Below, in pieces: positions 55,905 to 64,000 of a stretch of DNA of 64,000 bases. The position numbers and the translations under genes are program-made. Origin of the DNA: Paucimonas sp. (GTDB taxonomy: Bacteria > Pseudomonadota > Gammaproteobacteria > Pseudomonadales > Pseudomonadaceae); assembly GCA_031253995.1 (NCBI GenBank), contig JAIRVG010000060.1, positions 124,001 to 188,000 of the forward strand, read 5' to 3'. Every line of letters starts with the position of its first letter. The first letter of the stretch is position 1. A model generated the notes under the pieces. That model did no database searches and had not been told where the DNA came from. It saw only the letters and a program-made list of their open reading frames with translations.

Positions 55905-57776
55905 ATGATGCGTGGCCGCTGGCTTGGCGTGCTCTCGAAACGAGGGCCTGCCGATTATTTCTGGGTGTCCTTGATTTGCTTCGCGGGTCTGGTGATCGCC
56001 AGCTTCATGCTGTTCGAACAGCAGATCGGGAATCTCTTCGCCCAACTCGACCTCTACCTGCCACAAACCCCCGCGCAGAAGTTCTATCTGGCGCTGCTGG
56101 TAATGGCCCTGCTCGCCCTCGACGTGGTGCTGCCGGTGCCATCGAGCATGGTGGCGCTGCTGACCGTGGCCGCCCTCGGCGGAGTCGCCGGTTACCTGGT
56201 GATCTTCATCGGCCTGTGCCTCGGCGCCTGGCTCGGTTATGCGCTGGGCGCCGGCTACCTGCGGGTGCTGTCCGGTCGCCTGCGCCTGCATCAGCGCAAG
56301 CCGGGGCAACTGGCGTACAGGCTCGGTACCCTGTCGCTGGTCTGCCTGCGCGGCGTGCCGGTGCTGGCGGAAACCTCGGTGGTGGCCGCCGGCATGCAGC
56401 GCTATCCGCTGCGGGCCTTCGTGGTGGTGACCACCCTGGCCAACGCCGGCCTGGCCCTGGCCTACAGCGCCATCGGCAGCTACCTGGTGGAGCAGAACGT
56501 GTTGCTGGTGACGCTGCTCGCCAGCATGGTCCTGCCGGGGCTGTTCATTGCCGGCTACAGCCTGTTCAAGCGCCTGCGCCACACCCCTGAGCCTGCGCTG
56601 CGCGGTCGCTTCGAGGTGAGCTACGACTATCCGGTGCTGTTCACCGACCACCTGTTCGACCTGGCCAACCCCTGCCTGCTGCAACAACTCAAGGCCGGGC
56701 AACACGGCCGGGTGACGGTGCTGATCTTCGCCGACGAACACCTGCTGCAGTGCAACCCGCAACTGGCGGCACAGATCCAGACCTGGTTCGCCGCCCATGC
56801 CACCGACCTGCACCTGCAGGCCCCACCCATCGCCGTGCCGGCCGGAGAGCTGAGCAAGACCGCCGAGGTGTTGCAGCAGCTCTACAGCGACATGCTCGAC
56901 CACGGCCTGGACCGCCACTGCTATGTCCTGGCCATGGGCGGTGGCGCCCTGCTGGACTCGGTGGGTTATGCCTGCGCCACCTTCCACCGCGGCATCCGCC
57001 TGATCCGCCTGCCGAGCACGGTACTGGCGCAGAACGACGCCGGCATCGGGGTGAAGAACGGCATCAACGCCTTCGGCCAGAAGAACCTGCTGGGCGCTTT
57101 CTATCCCGCCAGCGCGGTGATCAACGACTTCCAGTTGCTCACCAGCCTGACCCGCCGCGACCAGATTGCCGGGCTCGCCGAAGCGATCAAGGTCGCCCTG
57201 ATCAAGGACGCGGCATTCTTCGAATGGATGGAGCAACACGCCGACGCCCTCGCCCGCTTCGATCACCCCGCCAGCCGCCATGCCATCCGCCGCTGCGCCG
57301 AGCTGCACCTGGCGCACATCACCGGTGCCGGCGATCCCTTCGAGCGCGGCAACGGCCGGCCGCTGGACTACGGCCACTGGGCCGCGCACAAGCTGGAAAA
57401 CCTCAGCCAGCACCGCCTGCGCCACGGCGAGGCGGTGGCGGTGGGCATGGCCCTGGACGGGCTCTACGCCAATGCCCTGGGCCTGTTGAGCGATGCCGAG
57501 ATCGAGCGGGTCCTGGACCTGCTGACCCGACTCGGCTTCAACCTGTGCCCGCCGGAGCTGACCTGGCGCGACGCGCAAGGGCGCTCGCCGGTGCTGCTCG
57601 GGCTGGAGGAGTTCCGCCAGCACCTTGGCGGACAGCTGTCCATCCCCATGCTCGACCGCATCGGTGGCTCGATCGACCTGCACGAGATCGATGACCGCCT
57701 GATGGAACAGGCGCTGGTGCGGCTGTCCTCCCGCGACAGCGCGGCGCTGGCCCTGAACCAGGGGTGCACGCCATGA
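55905..57776 (+). CDS. eboD: EboD-type dehydroquinate-synthase-like enzyme with N-terminal VTT/DedA-like membrane domain
   Basis: A 623-residue fusion. Residues 1-225 hold about five membrane helices with the VTT/SNARE-associated pattern (DVVLPVPSSMVALLTVAALGG, CLRGVPVLAETSVVAAGMQRYPLRAF). Residues about 265-600 are a sugar-phosphate cyclase: MGGGALLDSVGYACATFHRGIRLIRLPSTVLAQNDAG, KNLLGAFYPASAVIND, and zinc ligands in LAEAIK, YGHWAAHKLE and RHGEAVAVGM. In true 3-dehydroquinate synthase the NAD/substrate loop reads SSVGGKTGVN; here it is AGIGVKNGIN, as in EboD. Start chosen by the AGAGGG box. It overlaps eboC by four bases. Confidence 0.85.
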   Translation: MMRGRWLGVLSKRGPADYFWVSLICFAGLVIASFMLFEQQIGNLFAQLDLYLPQTPAQKFYLALLVMALLALDVVLPVPSSMVALLTVAALGGVAGYLVIFIGLCLGAWLGYALGAGYLRVLSGRLRLHQRKPGQLAYRLGTLSLVCLRGVPVLAETSVVAAGMQRYPLRAFVVVTTLANAGLALAYSAIGSYLVEQNVLLVTLLASMVLPGLFIAGYSLFKRLRHTPEPALRGRFEVSYDYPVLFTDHLFDLANPCLLQQLKAGQHGRVTVLIFADEHLLQCNPQLAAQIQTWFAAHATDLHLQAPPIAVPAGELSKTAEVLQQLYSDMLDHGLDRHCYVLAMGGGALLDSVGYACATFHRGIRLIRLPSTVLAQNDAGIGVKNGINAFGQKNLLGAFYPASAVINDFQLLTSLTRRDQIAGLAEAIKVALIKDAAFFEWMEQHADALARFDHPASRHAIRRCAELHLAHITGAGDPFERGNGRPLDYGHWAAHKLENLSQHRLRHGEAVAVGMALDGLYANALGLLSDAEIERVLDLLTRLGFNLCPPELTWRDAQGRSPVLLGLEEFRQHLGGQLSIPMLDRIGGSIDLHEIDDRLMEQALVRLSSRDSAALALNQGCTP

Positions 57777-58660
57777 GCCCGATGCCGCAGGTCAAGACCT
57801 GGATGACCCTGGGCCGCATCTCCAACCTGCCGACGGTATGGACCAACACCCTGGCCGCCGCCCTGCTGGCCAGCAGCGCCGGCGCCCTGGCGCCGCCATC
57901 GTCGCTGGTGTGGGTGCTGTTGCTGGTCACGCTGTCGCTGCTGTACCTGGCCGGCATGTTGCTCAACGACCTGCTGGACGCCGACTGGGATGAGCAGCAC
58001 AACAACCCCAGGCCCATCACCCTGGGCCTGGTCAGCCGCCAGCAGGTGCGCCTCGCCAGCGTGCTGTTGCTGGCCCTGGCCGCCGCGTCCGCCCTGCTCC
58101 TGAGCCAGATGATCGACCAGCCCCGCTGGCTGCTGGGCAGCGTGGTGCTGCTGGTGGGCTGCATCTTCGGCTACAACCTGCTGCACAAGAAATACGCCCA
58201 CAGCGTCTGGCTGATGGGCGCCTGCCGCTCGGCGCTGTACCTCACCGCGGCGGCTGCCCTGGCCATACCGCCGGAACCTATCTGGCTCTGCGCGGTGCTG
58301 CTGGGGGTGTATATCAGCGGGCTGACCTACCTGGCCCGCCAGGAGCACCGCAACCAGCTGATCAGCCGCCTGCCGGTGCTGCTGATGCTCAGCCCCCTGG
58401 CCCTGGCGCTGTATGCCGAGAACCTGTGGTTCTGGCCGGTGCTCGCCCTCTGGCTGGGCTGGCTGGGCCTGCACTACCGGCGGCACCTGGCCAATCCGCA
58501 ACGGCGCCAGGTGCGGGCGTTCATTGGCGCGGGCCTGGCGGCCCTGCCGCTGTTCGATGCGCTGGTGATGGCAGTGGCCGACCAGCCGCTGGGCAGCCTG
58601 TTCTGCGTCCTGGTGTTCTTCCTGCTTCCTCACTTCCAGCGCTGGATCAAACCGACATGA
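57773..58660 (+). CDS. eboC: EboC, UbiA-family prenyltransferase
   Basis: A 295-residue integral membrane protein with about eight helices. The first prenyl-diphosphate motif is NDLLDADWDEQHNNPRPI near residue 65; the second Asp-rich motif is weak. UbiA enzymes attach isoprenoid chains to aromatic acceptors. EboC homologues occur in EBO clusters, where the real acceptor is unknown. Start and stop overlap neighbours by ATGA. Confidence 0.86.
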   Translation: MSPMPQVKTWMTLGRISNLPTVWTNTLAAALLASSAGALAPPSSLVWVLLLVTLSLLYLAGMLLNDLLDADWDEQHNNPRPITLGLVSRQQVRLASVLLLALAAASALLLSQMIDQPRWLLGSVVLLVGCIFGYNLLHKKYAHSVWLMGACRSALYLTAAAALAIPPEPIWLCAVLLGVYISGLTYLARQEHRNQLISRLPVLLMLSPLALALYAENLWFWPVLALWLGWLGLHYRRHLANPQRRQVRAFIGAGLAALPLFDALVMAVADQPLGSLFCVLVFFLLPHFQRWIKPT

Positions 58661-59394
58661 GCATGGATTCGCTCGAACTGCGCCATGAATGCCTGGCTGA
58701 ACGGCACCAGGCCCTGACCCGACAACTCGACCCGAGCGAACTGGAGTGGTGGCAGCAGGCCCGGGAGCAGTTGGCCCAGACCGCGGAGGCCGTCAAGGCC
58801 GCGGTGCTGATCAGCCAGTGCAAACGCCACCTGCGTGACCAGCCCGGCACGGACGGCTGGAGCACCGTGCAACTGGCCCGCGCACTGCTGCTGGCCCAGG
58901 TGGTCGGGCAGCAAGCCGGCGACGCCCAGGTGCCGCTGCTCAACCAGCTGTTCCTGTGGGGCGACGACCAGGAAAAGATCGTCCTGCTCAAGGCCCTCGA
59001 CTGGCTCGACAGCCGTGGCCAGTGCCTGGACCTGGCACTGCTGGCCGGCCGCACCAGCAACCCCCAGGTGTTCGCCGCCCTCGCCCTCGACACGCCCTAC
59101 CCGTCCCGCCACTACCCGGAACGGGCCTTCCACCAGTTGCTGCTCAAGGCGCTGGGCATGGGACTGGACAGCGGGCGGGTGATCGGCCTGGCGCAGCGTC
59201 ATGACGTCACCCTCAACCAGCTGGCCCTCGACCTGCTGGATGAACAGCTGGCCGCCGCCCGCACCGTATCCCCCAGCCTGCCGCGGCTTATCGCCTTCGG
59301 CCTGCTCAGTCCAGCGCAACGCCAGCGCCTGGCGGGCCTGGACCAGCAGCAACGCTTGCCACAAGAGTGGCGCGAGCACCTGGCCAGCGCCTGA
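58657..59394 (+). CDS. eboA: EboA domain protein
   Basis: A 245-residue soluble alpha-helical protein of the EboA family, with QEKIVLLKALDWLDSRGQCLDLALLAGRTSNPQVFAALALDTPYPSRHYPERAFHQLLLKALGMGL (about 105-170) as the conserved core. HEAT-like helices suggest a scaffold. No enzymatic motif is seen. Its ATG overlaps the eboC stop. Confidence 0.85.
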   Translation: MSMDSLELRHECLAERHQALTRQLDPSELEWWQQAREQLAQTAEAVKAAVLISQCKRHLRDQPGTDGWSTVQLARALLLAQVVGQQAGDAQVPLLNQLFLWGDDQEKIVLLKALDWLDSRGQCLDLALLAGRTSNPQVFAALALDTPYPSRHYPERAFHQLLLKALGMGLDSGRVIGLAQRHDVTLNQLALDLLDEQLAAARTVSPSLPRLIAFGLLSPAQRQRLAGLDQQQRLPQEWREHLASA

Positions 59395-59440
59395 ACGACA
59401 CCTTACGTACCCCACACTCAGCCTTGATGAGGAGCTACCC

Positions 59441-60325
59441 ATGCCCAAGTACTTCGATCCGCATATCCATATGGTCAGCCGCACCACCGACGATTACCAG
59501 AACATGGCCGCCGCCGGCATCACCGCGGTCATCGAGCCGGCCTTCTGGCAAGGCCAGGCGCGGACCGGCGTGCACAGCTTCACCGACTACTTCGACACCC
59601 TGGTGGGCTGGGAGCGTTTCCGCGCCAGCATGTTCGGCATCCACCACTTCTGCACCATCGGCATCAACCCCAAGGAAGCCAACAACATCTGGCTCGCCCA
59701 GGAAGTGCTCGACGTGCTGCCGCGCTACCTGGTGAAGGACGGCGTGGTGGCGGTCGGCGAGATCGGCTACGACGACATCACCCCCGAGGAAGACCGCTTC
59801 TTCGCCGCTCAGCTGGAGATGGCCCAGCAGTTCCGCCTGCCGGTGCTGGTGCACACCCCGCACCGCGACAAGATCGGCGGTACCAAGCGCACCCTGGCGG
59901 TGATCCGCGAAGTCGGTATCGACGAGAACCTGGTGATCATCGACCACCTCAACGAACTGACCCTGCCCCTGGTGCTGGACAGCAACTGCTGGCGCGGTCA
60001 CTCCATCTACCCCAACACCAAGATGTCGGAAGAGCGCATGGTCGCCCTGCTCAAGCAGTACGGCACCGACAAGATGGTGGTCAACAGCGCTGCCGACTGG
60101 GGTATCAGCGACCCGTTGAAAGTGCCGAAGACCGGCCAGGCCATGCTCGACGCCGGCTTCACCGAGGCCCAGGTGGAGCAGGTGCTGTTCCATAACCCGG
60201 TGGACTTCTTCGCCCAGAGCGACCAGCTGGACAAGACCGAAGTGAGCACGCCGCTGCCCATCGACCAGCGCAAGCAGTGGCAGGAAAACTCCGCCCTGCG
60301 CGGCCAGGATCCGGTGGTCAAATGA
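59441..60325 (+). CDS. eboB: EboB, TatD-like metal-dependent hydrolase
   Basis: A 294-residue amidohydrolase-type TIM barrel. Metal-binding motifs are DPHIHMV at 6-12, GEIGYDDITPEE near 105, HTPHRDK near 137 and IDHLNE near 165, with a C-terminal Asp in NSAADWGISDPL near 222. EboB proteins belong to this group. It starts 46 bp after eboA with GATGAGGAG upstream. Confidence 0.87.
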   Translation: MPKYFDPHIHMVSRTTDDYQNMAAAGITAVIEPAFWQGQARTGVHSFTDYFDTLVGWERFRASMFGIHHFCTIGINPKEANNIWLAQEVLDVLPRYLVKDGVVAVGEIGYDDITPEEDRFFAAQLEMAQQFRLPVLVHTPHRDKIGGTKRTLAVIREVGIDENLVIIDHLNELTLPLVLDSNCWRGHSIYPNTKMSEERMVALLKQYGTDKMVVNSAADWGISDPLKVPKTGQAMLDAGFTEAQVEQVLFHNPVDFFAQSDQLDKTEVSTPLPIDQRKQWQENSALRGQDPVVK

Positions 60326-61521
60326 AGACTGCGCAGCTCGGCTATTGCAGCAATGTGCACCCGGCCCACGACCTGGCCGGGCTGCGTGCTTCCATCGAAC
60401 GGCACTTCCAGGGCGTGCGCCGCCTGCGCGGGCTGGAGCAGCAGGACAGCGGCCTGTGGATTTGTGCCCGTGCCGCCGCCGAGCTGCAACAGCCGGCGGC
60501 GCGTGCCCGGTTTCTCGACCTGCTGCACGACACCGGCATGCGCCTGACCTCGCTGAATGGCTTCCCCTACGGGCGCTTTCATGATGACGCGGTCAAGGCC
60601 GAGGTCTACCTGCCCGACTGGAGCATGCCGGAACGCCTGGCCTACAGCCTGGACCTGGCGCGGATCCTGGCGGCGGCCTTGCCGCCGGACTGCGCGCAAG
60701 GAGTGATCTCCAGCGTGCCCCTGGGCTACGCGGCCGGCTGGAGCCCGCTCCTGCAGCAGCGCGCCGAGGACCAGTTGCGCCAGCTCACGGCGGCGCTGGC
60801 CGAGCTGCACCGGGAGACCGGCAGGAAGATCGTGTTCTGCCTGGAGATGGAGCCGGACTGCGTGCTGGAAAACACCGACCAGACCCTCGCCTTCTTCCGG
60901 CACTGGCAGGGCGTCGATCCCAACCATGCCTACCTGGCGCTGTGCTTCGACGTCTGCCACCAGGCGGTGATGTTCGAGGACTGCTACCAGTCGCTGCGGC
61001 GCCTGCGCCAGGCCGGGGTGCCGATCGGCAAGATCCAGCTGTCCAACGCCCTGATCTGCCGCTTGCCCGCCGCGGACGAACGTCGCCGGGCGCAGGTCCT
61101 GGAGGTGTTGGCGAGCTTTTCCGAGGCCACCTACCTGCATCAGGTCAAGGCCCGCGACGGCCACTGGCCGGACCTCCCCGCCGCCCTCGACGCATGCGCC
61201 CGGCAGCCGGGACGCTACCCCGAGCTGCGCATTCATTTCCATGTGCCGCTGTTCAGCGAGCAACTGCTGCTGCCGGAGCTTCGTGGCAGCCAGGAAGCCC
61301 TGATGCAGGTCTTCGACTATCTGGCCGAGCACGAGGACTTCCGCCCTGTGCTGGAGGTGGAAACCTACAGCTGGGGCGTGCTCCCCGCCCCCTTGCGACC
61401 GGCCGACGAGCAAGCCCAGTTGCGGGGCATCACTGCCGAACTGAACTGGGTGGAAACCCAGCTGCGCGCACGGCACCTGTTGCCGGAACAGACCCGGGAG
61501 GTGCCTGCCGATGTCTGCTGA
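60322..61521 (+). CDS. eboE: EboE, TIM-barrel metabolite traffic protein
   Basis: A 399-residue protein resembling xylose-isomerase-like sugar phosphate isomerases, including FCLEMEPDCVLENTDQTLAFF, LALCFDVCHQAVMFED and a His-containing segment HFHVPLFSEQLLLPELRGSQ near 310. EboE is the name used for these in EBO clusters. It overlaps eboB by ATGA and eboF by 11 bp. Confidence 0.85.
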   Translation: MKTAQLGYCSNVHPAHDLAGLRASIERHFQGVRRLRGLEQQDSGLWICARAAAELQQPAARARFLDLLHDTGMRLTSLNGFPYGRFHDDAVKAEVYLPDWSMPERLAYSLDLARILAAALPPDCAQGVISSVPLGYAAGWSPLLQQRAEDQLRQLTAALAELHRETGRKIVFCLEMEPDCVLENTDQTLAFFRHWQGVDPNHAYLALCFDVCHQAVMFEDCYQSLRRLRQAGVPIGKIQLSNALICRLPAADERRRAQVLEVLASFSEATYLHQVKARDGHWPDLPAALDACARQPGRYPELRIHFHVPLFSEQLLLPELRGSQEALMQVFDYLAEHEDFRPVLEVETYSWGVLPAPLRPADEQAQLRGITAELNWVETQLRARHLLPEQTREVPADVC

Positions 61522-62956
61522 TCGCGCCCGCCGGCCGCTGCTGCTGATCAACGTGGTCGGCCTGACCCCGTCACTGCTGGGGCCGGCAACGCCCCATATC
61601 AACAGGCTGTTGAAGACGGCGAAGATGGCCAGCCTGCAACCGTCGTTCCCGGCCGTCACCTCCACCGTGCAGGCCTCGATCCTCACCGGCCTGCCGCCCT
61701 CCGGGCACGGCATCGTCGGCAACGGCTGGTATTTCCGCGACCAGGGCGAAGTGCGCTTCTGGCTGCAGCCCAATGCGCTGATCCAGGGCGAGAAGGTCTG
61801 GCACACCCTGCAGCGCGCGCTGCCGGGGTTTCGCTGCAGCCAGTTGTTCTGGTGGTACAACATGTACGCCGACGTGGACGCTTCCATCACCCCGCGGCCG
61901 CACTACCCGGCCGACGGGCGCAAGCTGTTCGGCCTGTACTCGTCGCCGCCCGGCCTGCATGAGCAGATCGAGGCGCAGATCGGCACCTTTCCCTTCCCCG
62001 GTTTCTGGGGCCCGGCAGCCGGCATCTCATCGAGCCGCTGGATCGTCGACTGCGCGCTGCTGGAGTTCCAGCTCAACCGCCCCGACCTGCAACTGATCTA
62101 CCTGCCGCACCTCGACTACAGCCTGCAGCGCGTGGGCCCCGATCACCCGTCGATCGCCGACGAGGTGCGGGCCATCGACCACGAGGTCGGGCGCCTGCTG
62201 GAGTTTGCCCGGGACCAGGGCGCGGCGGTGATGCTGCTGTCCGAATACGGCATCGAGGCCGTCGAGCGCTCGGTGTCGATCAACCGCGTGCTGCGCGCCG
62301 AAGGCCTGTTGCAGGTGCGCCAGTCGCTGAGCTGGGAACTGCTCGACCCGGGGGCCAGTGCGGCCTTCGCCGTGGTCGATCATCAGGTCGCCCATATCTA
62401 CGTGAAGCGCGCCGAGGACATTTCCCGGGTCAAGGCCCTGTTGCAGGAGCAACCCGGTATCGAGCAGGTCCTGGACAAGGGCGAACAGCGCGCCCTGCAA
62501 CTGGACCATCCGCGCAGCGGCGAGCTGGTGGCCGTGGCCGCGCCCGGCCACTGGTTCGATTACTACTACTGGTTCGACGACGCCAAGGCCCCCGACTTCG
62601 CCCGCACCGTGGATATCCACCGCAAGCCGGGCTACGACCCGGTGGAGTTGTTCGTCGACCCGGCCATCCGCTTCCCCAGGCTGAAAGTGGCGCGGCGCCT
62701 GCTGCAGAAGAAACTCGGCTTTCGCTACTACATGGACCTGATCCCGCTGGACACCTCACTGGTGCGCGGCAGTCATGGCCGTGCACCTGCCAGCGAGCAG
62801 CAGGGACCGTTGCTCATCACCGATTGCGACCTGTCGTTGCCTCCGCGTCTCGCGGTGACAGAGGTCAAACAACTGCTCCTGGAACACTTCCTGGGGCAGT
62901 CCTATACCGACCTGGCCGATGCCAAGGAGCTTACATGCGGCGAGCCATCTCTATAA
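61511..62956 (+). CDS. eboF: EboF, alkaline phosphatase-superfamily protein (nucleotide pyrophosphatase/phosphodiesterase type)
   Basis: A 481-residue enzyme. The metal and nucleophile segment NVVGLTPSLLG...FPAVTSTVQASILTGLPPSGHGIVGNGWY (13-73) places the nucleophile Thr in AVTSTVQ, and LPHLDYSLQRVGPDHPS near 200 and LSEYGIEAV near 245 supply the other metal ligands. It is the last ebo gene and overlaps the cytochrome-like gene by 22 bp. Confidence 0.85.
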   Translation: MSADRARRPLLLINVVGLTPSLLGPATPHINRLLKTAKMASLQPSFPAVTSTVQASILTGLPPSGHGIVGNGWYFRDQGEVRFWLQPNALIQGEKVWHTLQRALPGFRCSQLFWWYNMYADVDASITPRPHYPADGRKLFGLYSSPPGLHEQIEAQIGTFPFPGFWGPAAGISSSRWIVDCALLEFQLNRPDLQLIYLPHLDYSLQRVGPDHPSIADEVRAIDHEVGRLLEFARDQGAAVMLLSEYGIEAVERSVSINRVLRAEGLLQVRQSLSWELLDPGASAAFAVVDHQVAHIYVKRAEDISRVKALLQEQPGIEQVLDKGEQRALQLDHPRSGELVAVAAPGHWFDYYYWFDDAKAPDFARTVDIHRKPGYDPVELFVDPAIRFPRLKVARRLLQKKLGFRYYMDLIPLDTSLVRGSHGRAPASEQQGPLLITDCDLSLPPRLAVTEVKQLLLEHFLGQSYTDLADAKELTCGEPSL

Positions 62957-64000
62957 CCATCCTCAGTACACTGGCCGGACTGGCCCAGGCTGAGGCTTTC
63001 GATTGCAACACTTTCCTCGACTTCGGGGGGGACGTGGACAAGACCCGGGCCGAGCTCCAGCAGAGCCCGGAAGACCTCAGCTGGAACTGGTTCGCCTGCC
63101 TGAACCAGCCGGCCAACAAGGGGCTTGACCGCTTCTGGGAGACCCTCAAGCCCTCGGACCAGGTCTACCTGAGCAATGGTGCCGCCCCCGGCGCCTACAA
63201 CGACAATGCGCAGCCTCCACAGGAGGTACTGGACGCGGCCAGAGCCCAGGGCATGAACCTGGACCGTGCGTTCCACAACCTCAACGCCGTGCAACAGGTC
63301 GACGGACTGACCCTGGAAATGGGCGGCAAGACGGTACCGCCCGAGGTCAGCGGCCAACCGGTGCGCTTCCAGCTGCTGATGAGCGAGGGCACCTTCGACT
63401 ACATCGTCGAGCAGAAGGTCTACAACGTGAACGGCCAGGCCGCCTTGACCCAGAACCTGTCATTCCCCGACAACGCCTGGGAACTCAAGGCCGGGTGGTT
63501 GTGGATCGGCACCGATGCGGCCTTCAAGGCAGAGCTGGAAAAAGCCAAGTACTACATCGCCCAGGCCTGGTACCAGGACGATAAGGGCGACTACCAGGTC
63601 GGCTATGCCGCGCTCAGCGCCCTGCACGTCATCAACAAGCTGGTGCCGGGTTGGGTCTGGACCACCTTCGAGAACCGCAACAACCACAACTACACCGTGA
63701 CCAAGGCGTTCCCGCCCACGCCGATGACCAACAGCACCGGGCCGACGCCGGCAGCGCAGTCGGCCAACAGCGAGTTCCAGGGTGCCTACGACGACCTGTC
63801 GCAGTACGAGCTGATCGGCACGCAATTGCAGACCACCCCCACCCTGCTCGCCAACTCGCAGCTGGAGTCGGCGTTCCAGAGCCAGTCGTCGTGCTTCGCC
63901 TGCCACGACACCGCGGCCTATTCCAAGGACAAGGGCTACTTCAACTTCGCCCTGAAACAACAGGGCGGGATCGTCTACCCGACCTCCCTGGTGCCTGCGT
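62935..64000 (+). CDS. Exported c-type cytochrome family protein, C terminus beyond the window
   Basis: The first 355 codons are visible. A signal peptide (ISITILSTLAGLAQAEA) is followed by a soluble domain with many aromatic residues and a single CFACH haem-binding motif near residue 322 (63889-63907 region). Its start ATG overlaps the end of eboF, so it belongs to the EBO operon in this genome. I do not recognise the family of the N-terminal 300 residues. Electron transfer in the periplasm is the likely role. Confidence 0.75.
   Translation, partial: MRRAISITILSTLAGLAQAEAFDCNTFLDFGGDVDKTRAELQQSPEDLSWNWFACLNQPANKGLDRFWETLKPSDQVYLSNGAAPGAYNDNAQPPQEVLDAARAQGMNLDRAFHNLNAVQQVDGLTLEMGGKTVPPEVSGQPVRFQLLMSEGTFDYIVEQKVYNVNGQAALTQNLSFPDNAWELKAGWLWIGTDAAFKAELEKAKYYIAQAWYQDDKGDYQVGYAALSALHVINKLVPGWVWTTFENRNNHNYTVTKAFPPTPMTNSTGPTPAAQSANSEFQGAYDDLSQYELIGTQLQTTPTLLANSQLESAFQSQSSCFACHDTAAYSKDKGYFNFALKQQGGIVYPTSLVPA

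Overview
The window is high-GC bacterial DNA with the gene density, codon usage and REP-type palindromes of a Pseudomonas of the P. putida group. I assign the group from gene content: mnxR/mnxS-type regulators, McoA and MnxG multicopper oxidases, and an xcm/csm export cluster like the one described in Mn(II)-oxidising P. putida GB-1. No rRNA, tRNA, CRISPR array, prophage or intact insertion sequence was seen.

Left part (1-16.4 kb): a catabolic divergon. The minus strand carries a spermidine/putrescine-type ABC transporter (7805-8857 down to 4916) followed by an HsaA-like flavin monooxygenase, a KshB-like reductase, a FadD3-like CoA ligase and a truncated DUF1302 protein. The plus strand (9057-16382) carries a class III aminotransferase, a MarR regulator, a nitronate monooxygenase-like protein, two crotonase-family enzymes, a CaiB-type CoA transferase and a second CoA ligase. 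A 47-bp near-perfect palindrome sits in the divergent promoter region. The substrate is unknown; an amine-bearing ring or branched acid degraded through CoA thioesters fits the gene set.

Central part (16.5-55.7 kb): a Mn(II)-oxidation and surface-fibre locus. In transcription order it holds: a sensor kinase (23766-25199); McoA with a SCO-cytochrome protein, a second kinase and MnxR (23595 down to 16861); a four-gene operon for two large paralogous secreted proteins and two curlins (25467-31057); a long minus-strand operon with a receiver protein, Xcm type II secretion-like genes, three pseudopilins and csmE-csmF-csmG (41278 down to 31706); the giant oxidase MnxG with a beta-propeller, two SCO proteins, a cytochrome/binding-protein fusion and a peptidyl-prolyl isomerase (53063 down to 41485); a lytic transglycosylase; and the xcmT1-xcmS pair (54077-55713). 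Each main unit starts at a recognisable sigma-54 promoter (GG and GC exactly 12 bp apart). Upstream of each, usually by about 60-120 bp, lie G4/C4 palindromes with 6-bp centres, though the mcoA copy is weak. The inference is one MnxR/sigma-54 regulon that coordinates oxidase production, copper loading, outer-membrane export and curli-like fibres.

Right part (55.9-64 kb): a complete EBO (eboA-F) operon of tightly overlapping genes, with EboD fused to an N-terminal VTT/DedA-type membrane domain, followed by a cytochrome-c-like gene cut by the window edge. EBO clusters are linked to scytonemin precursor handling in cyanobacteria and to nematode deterrence (edb) in P. fluorescens; a role beside a Mn-oxidation locus is not established.
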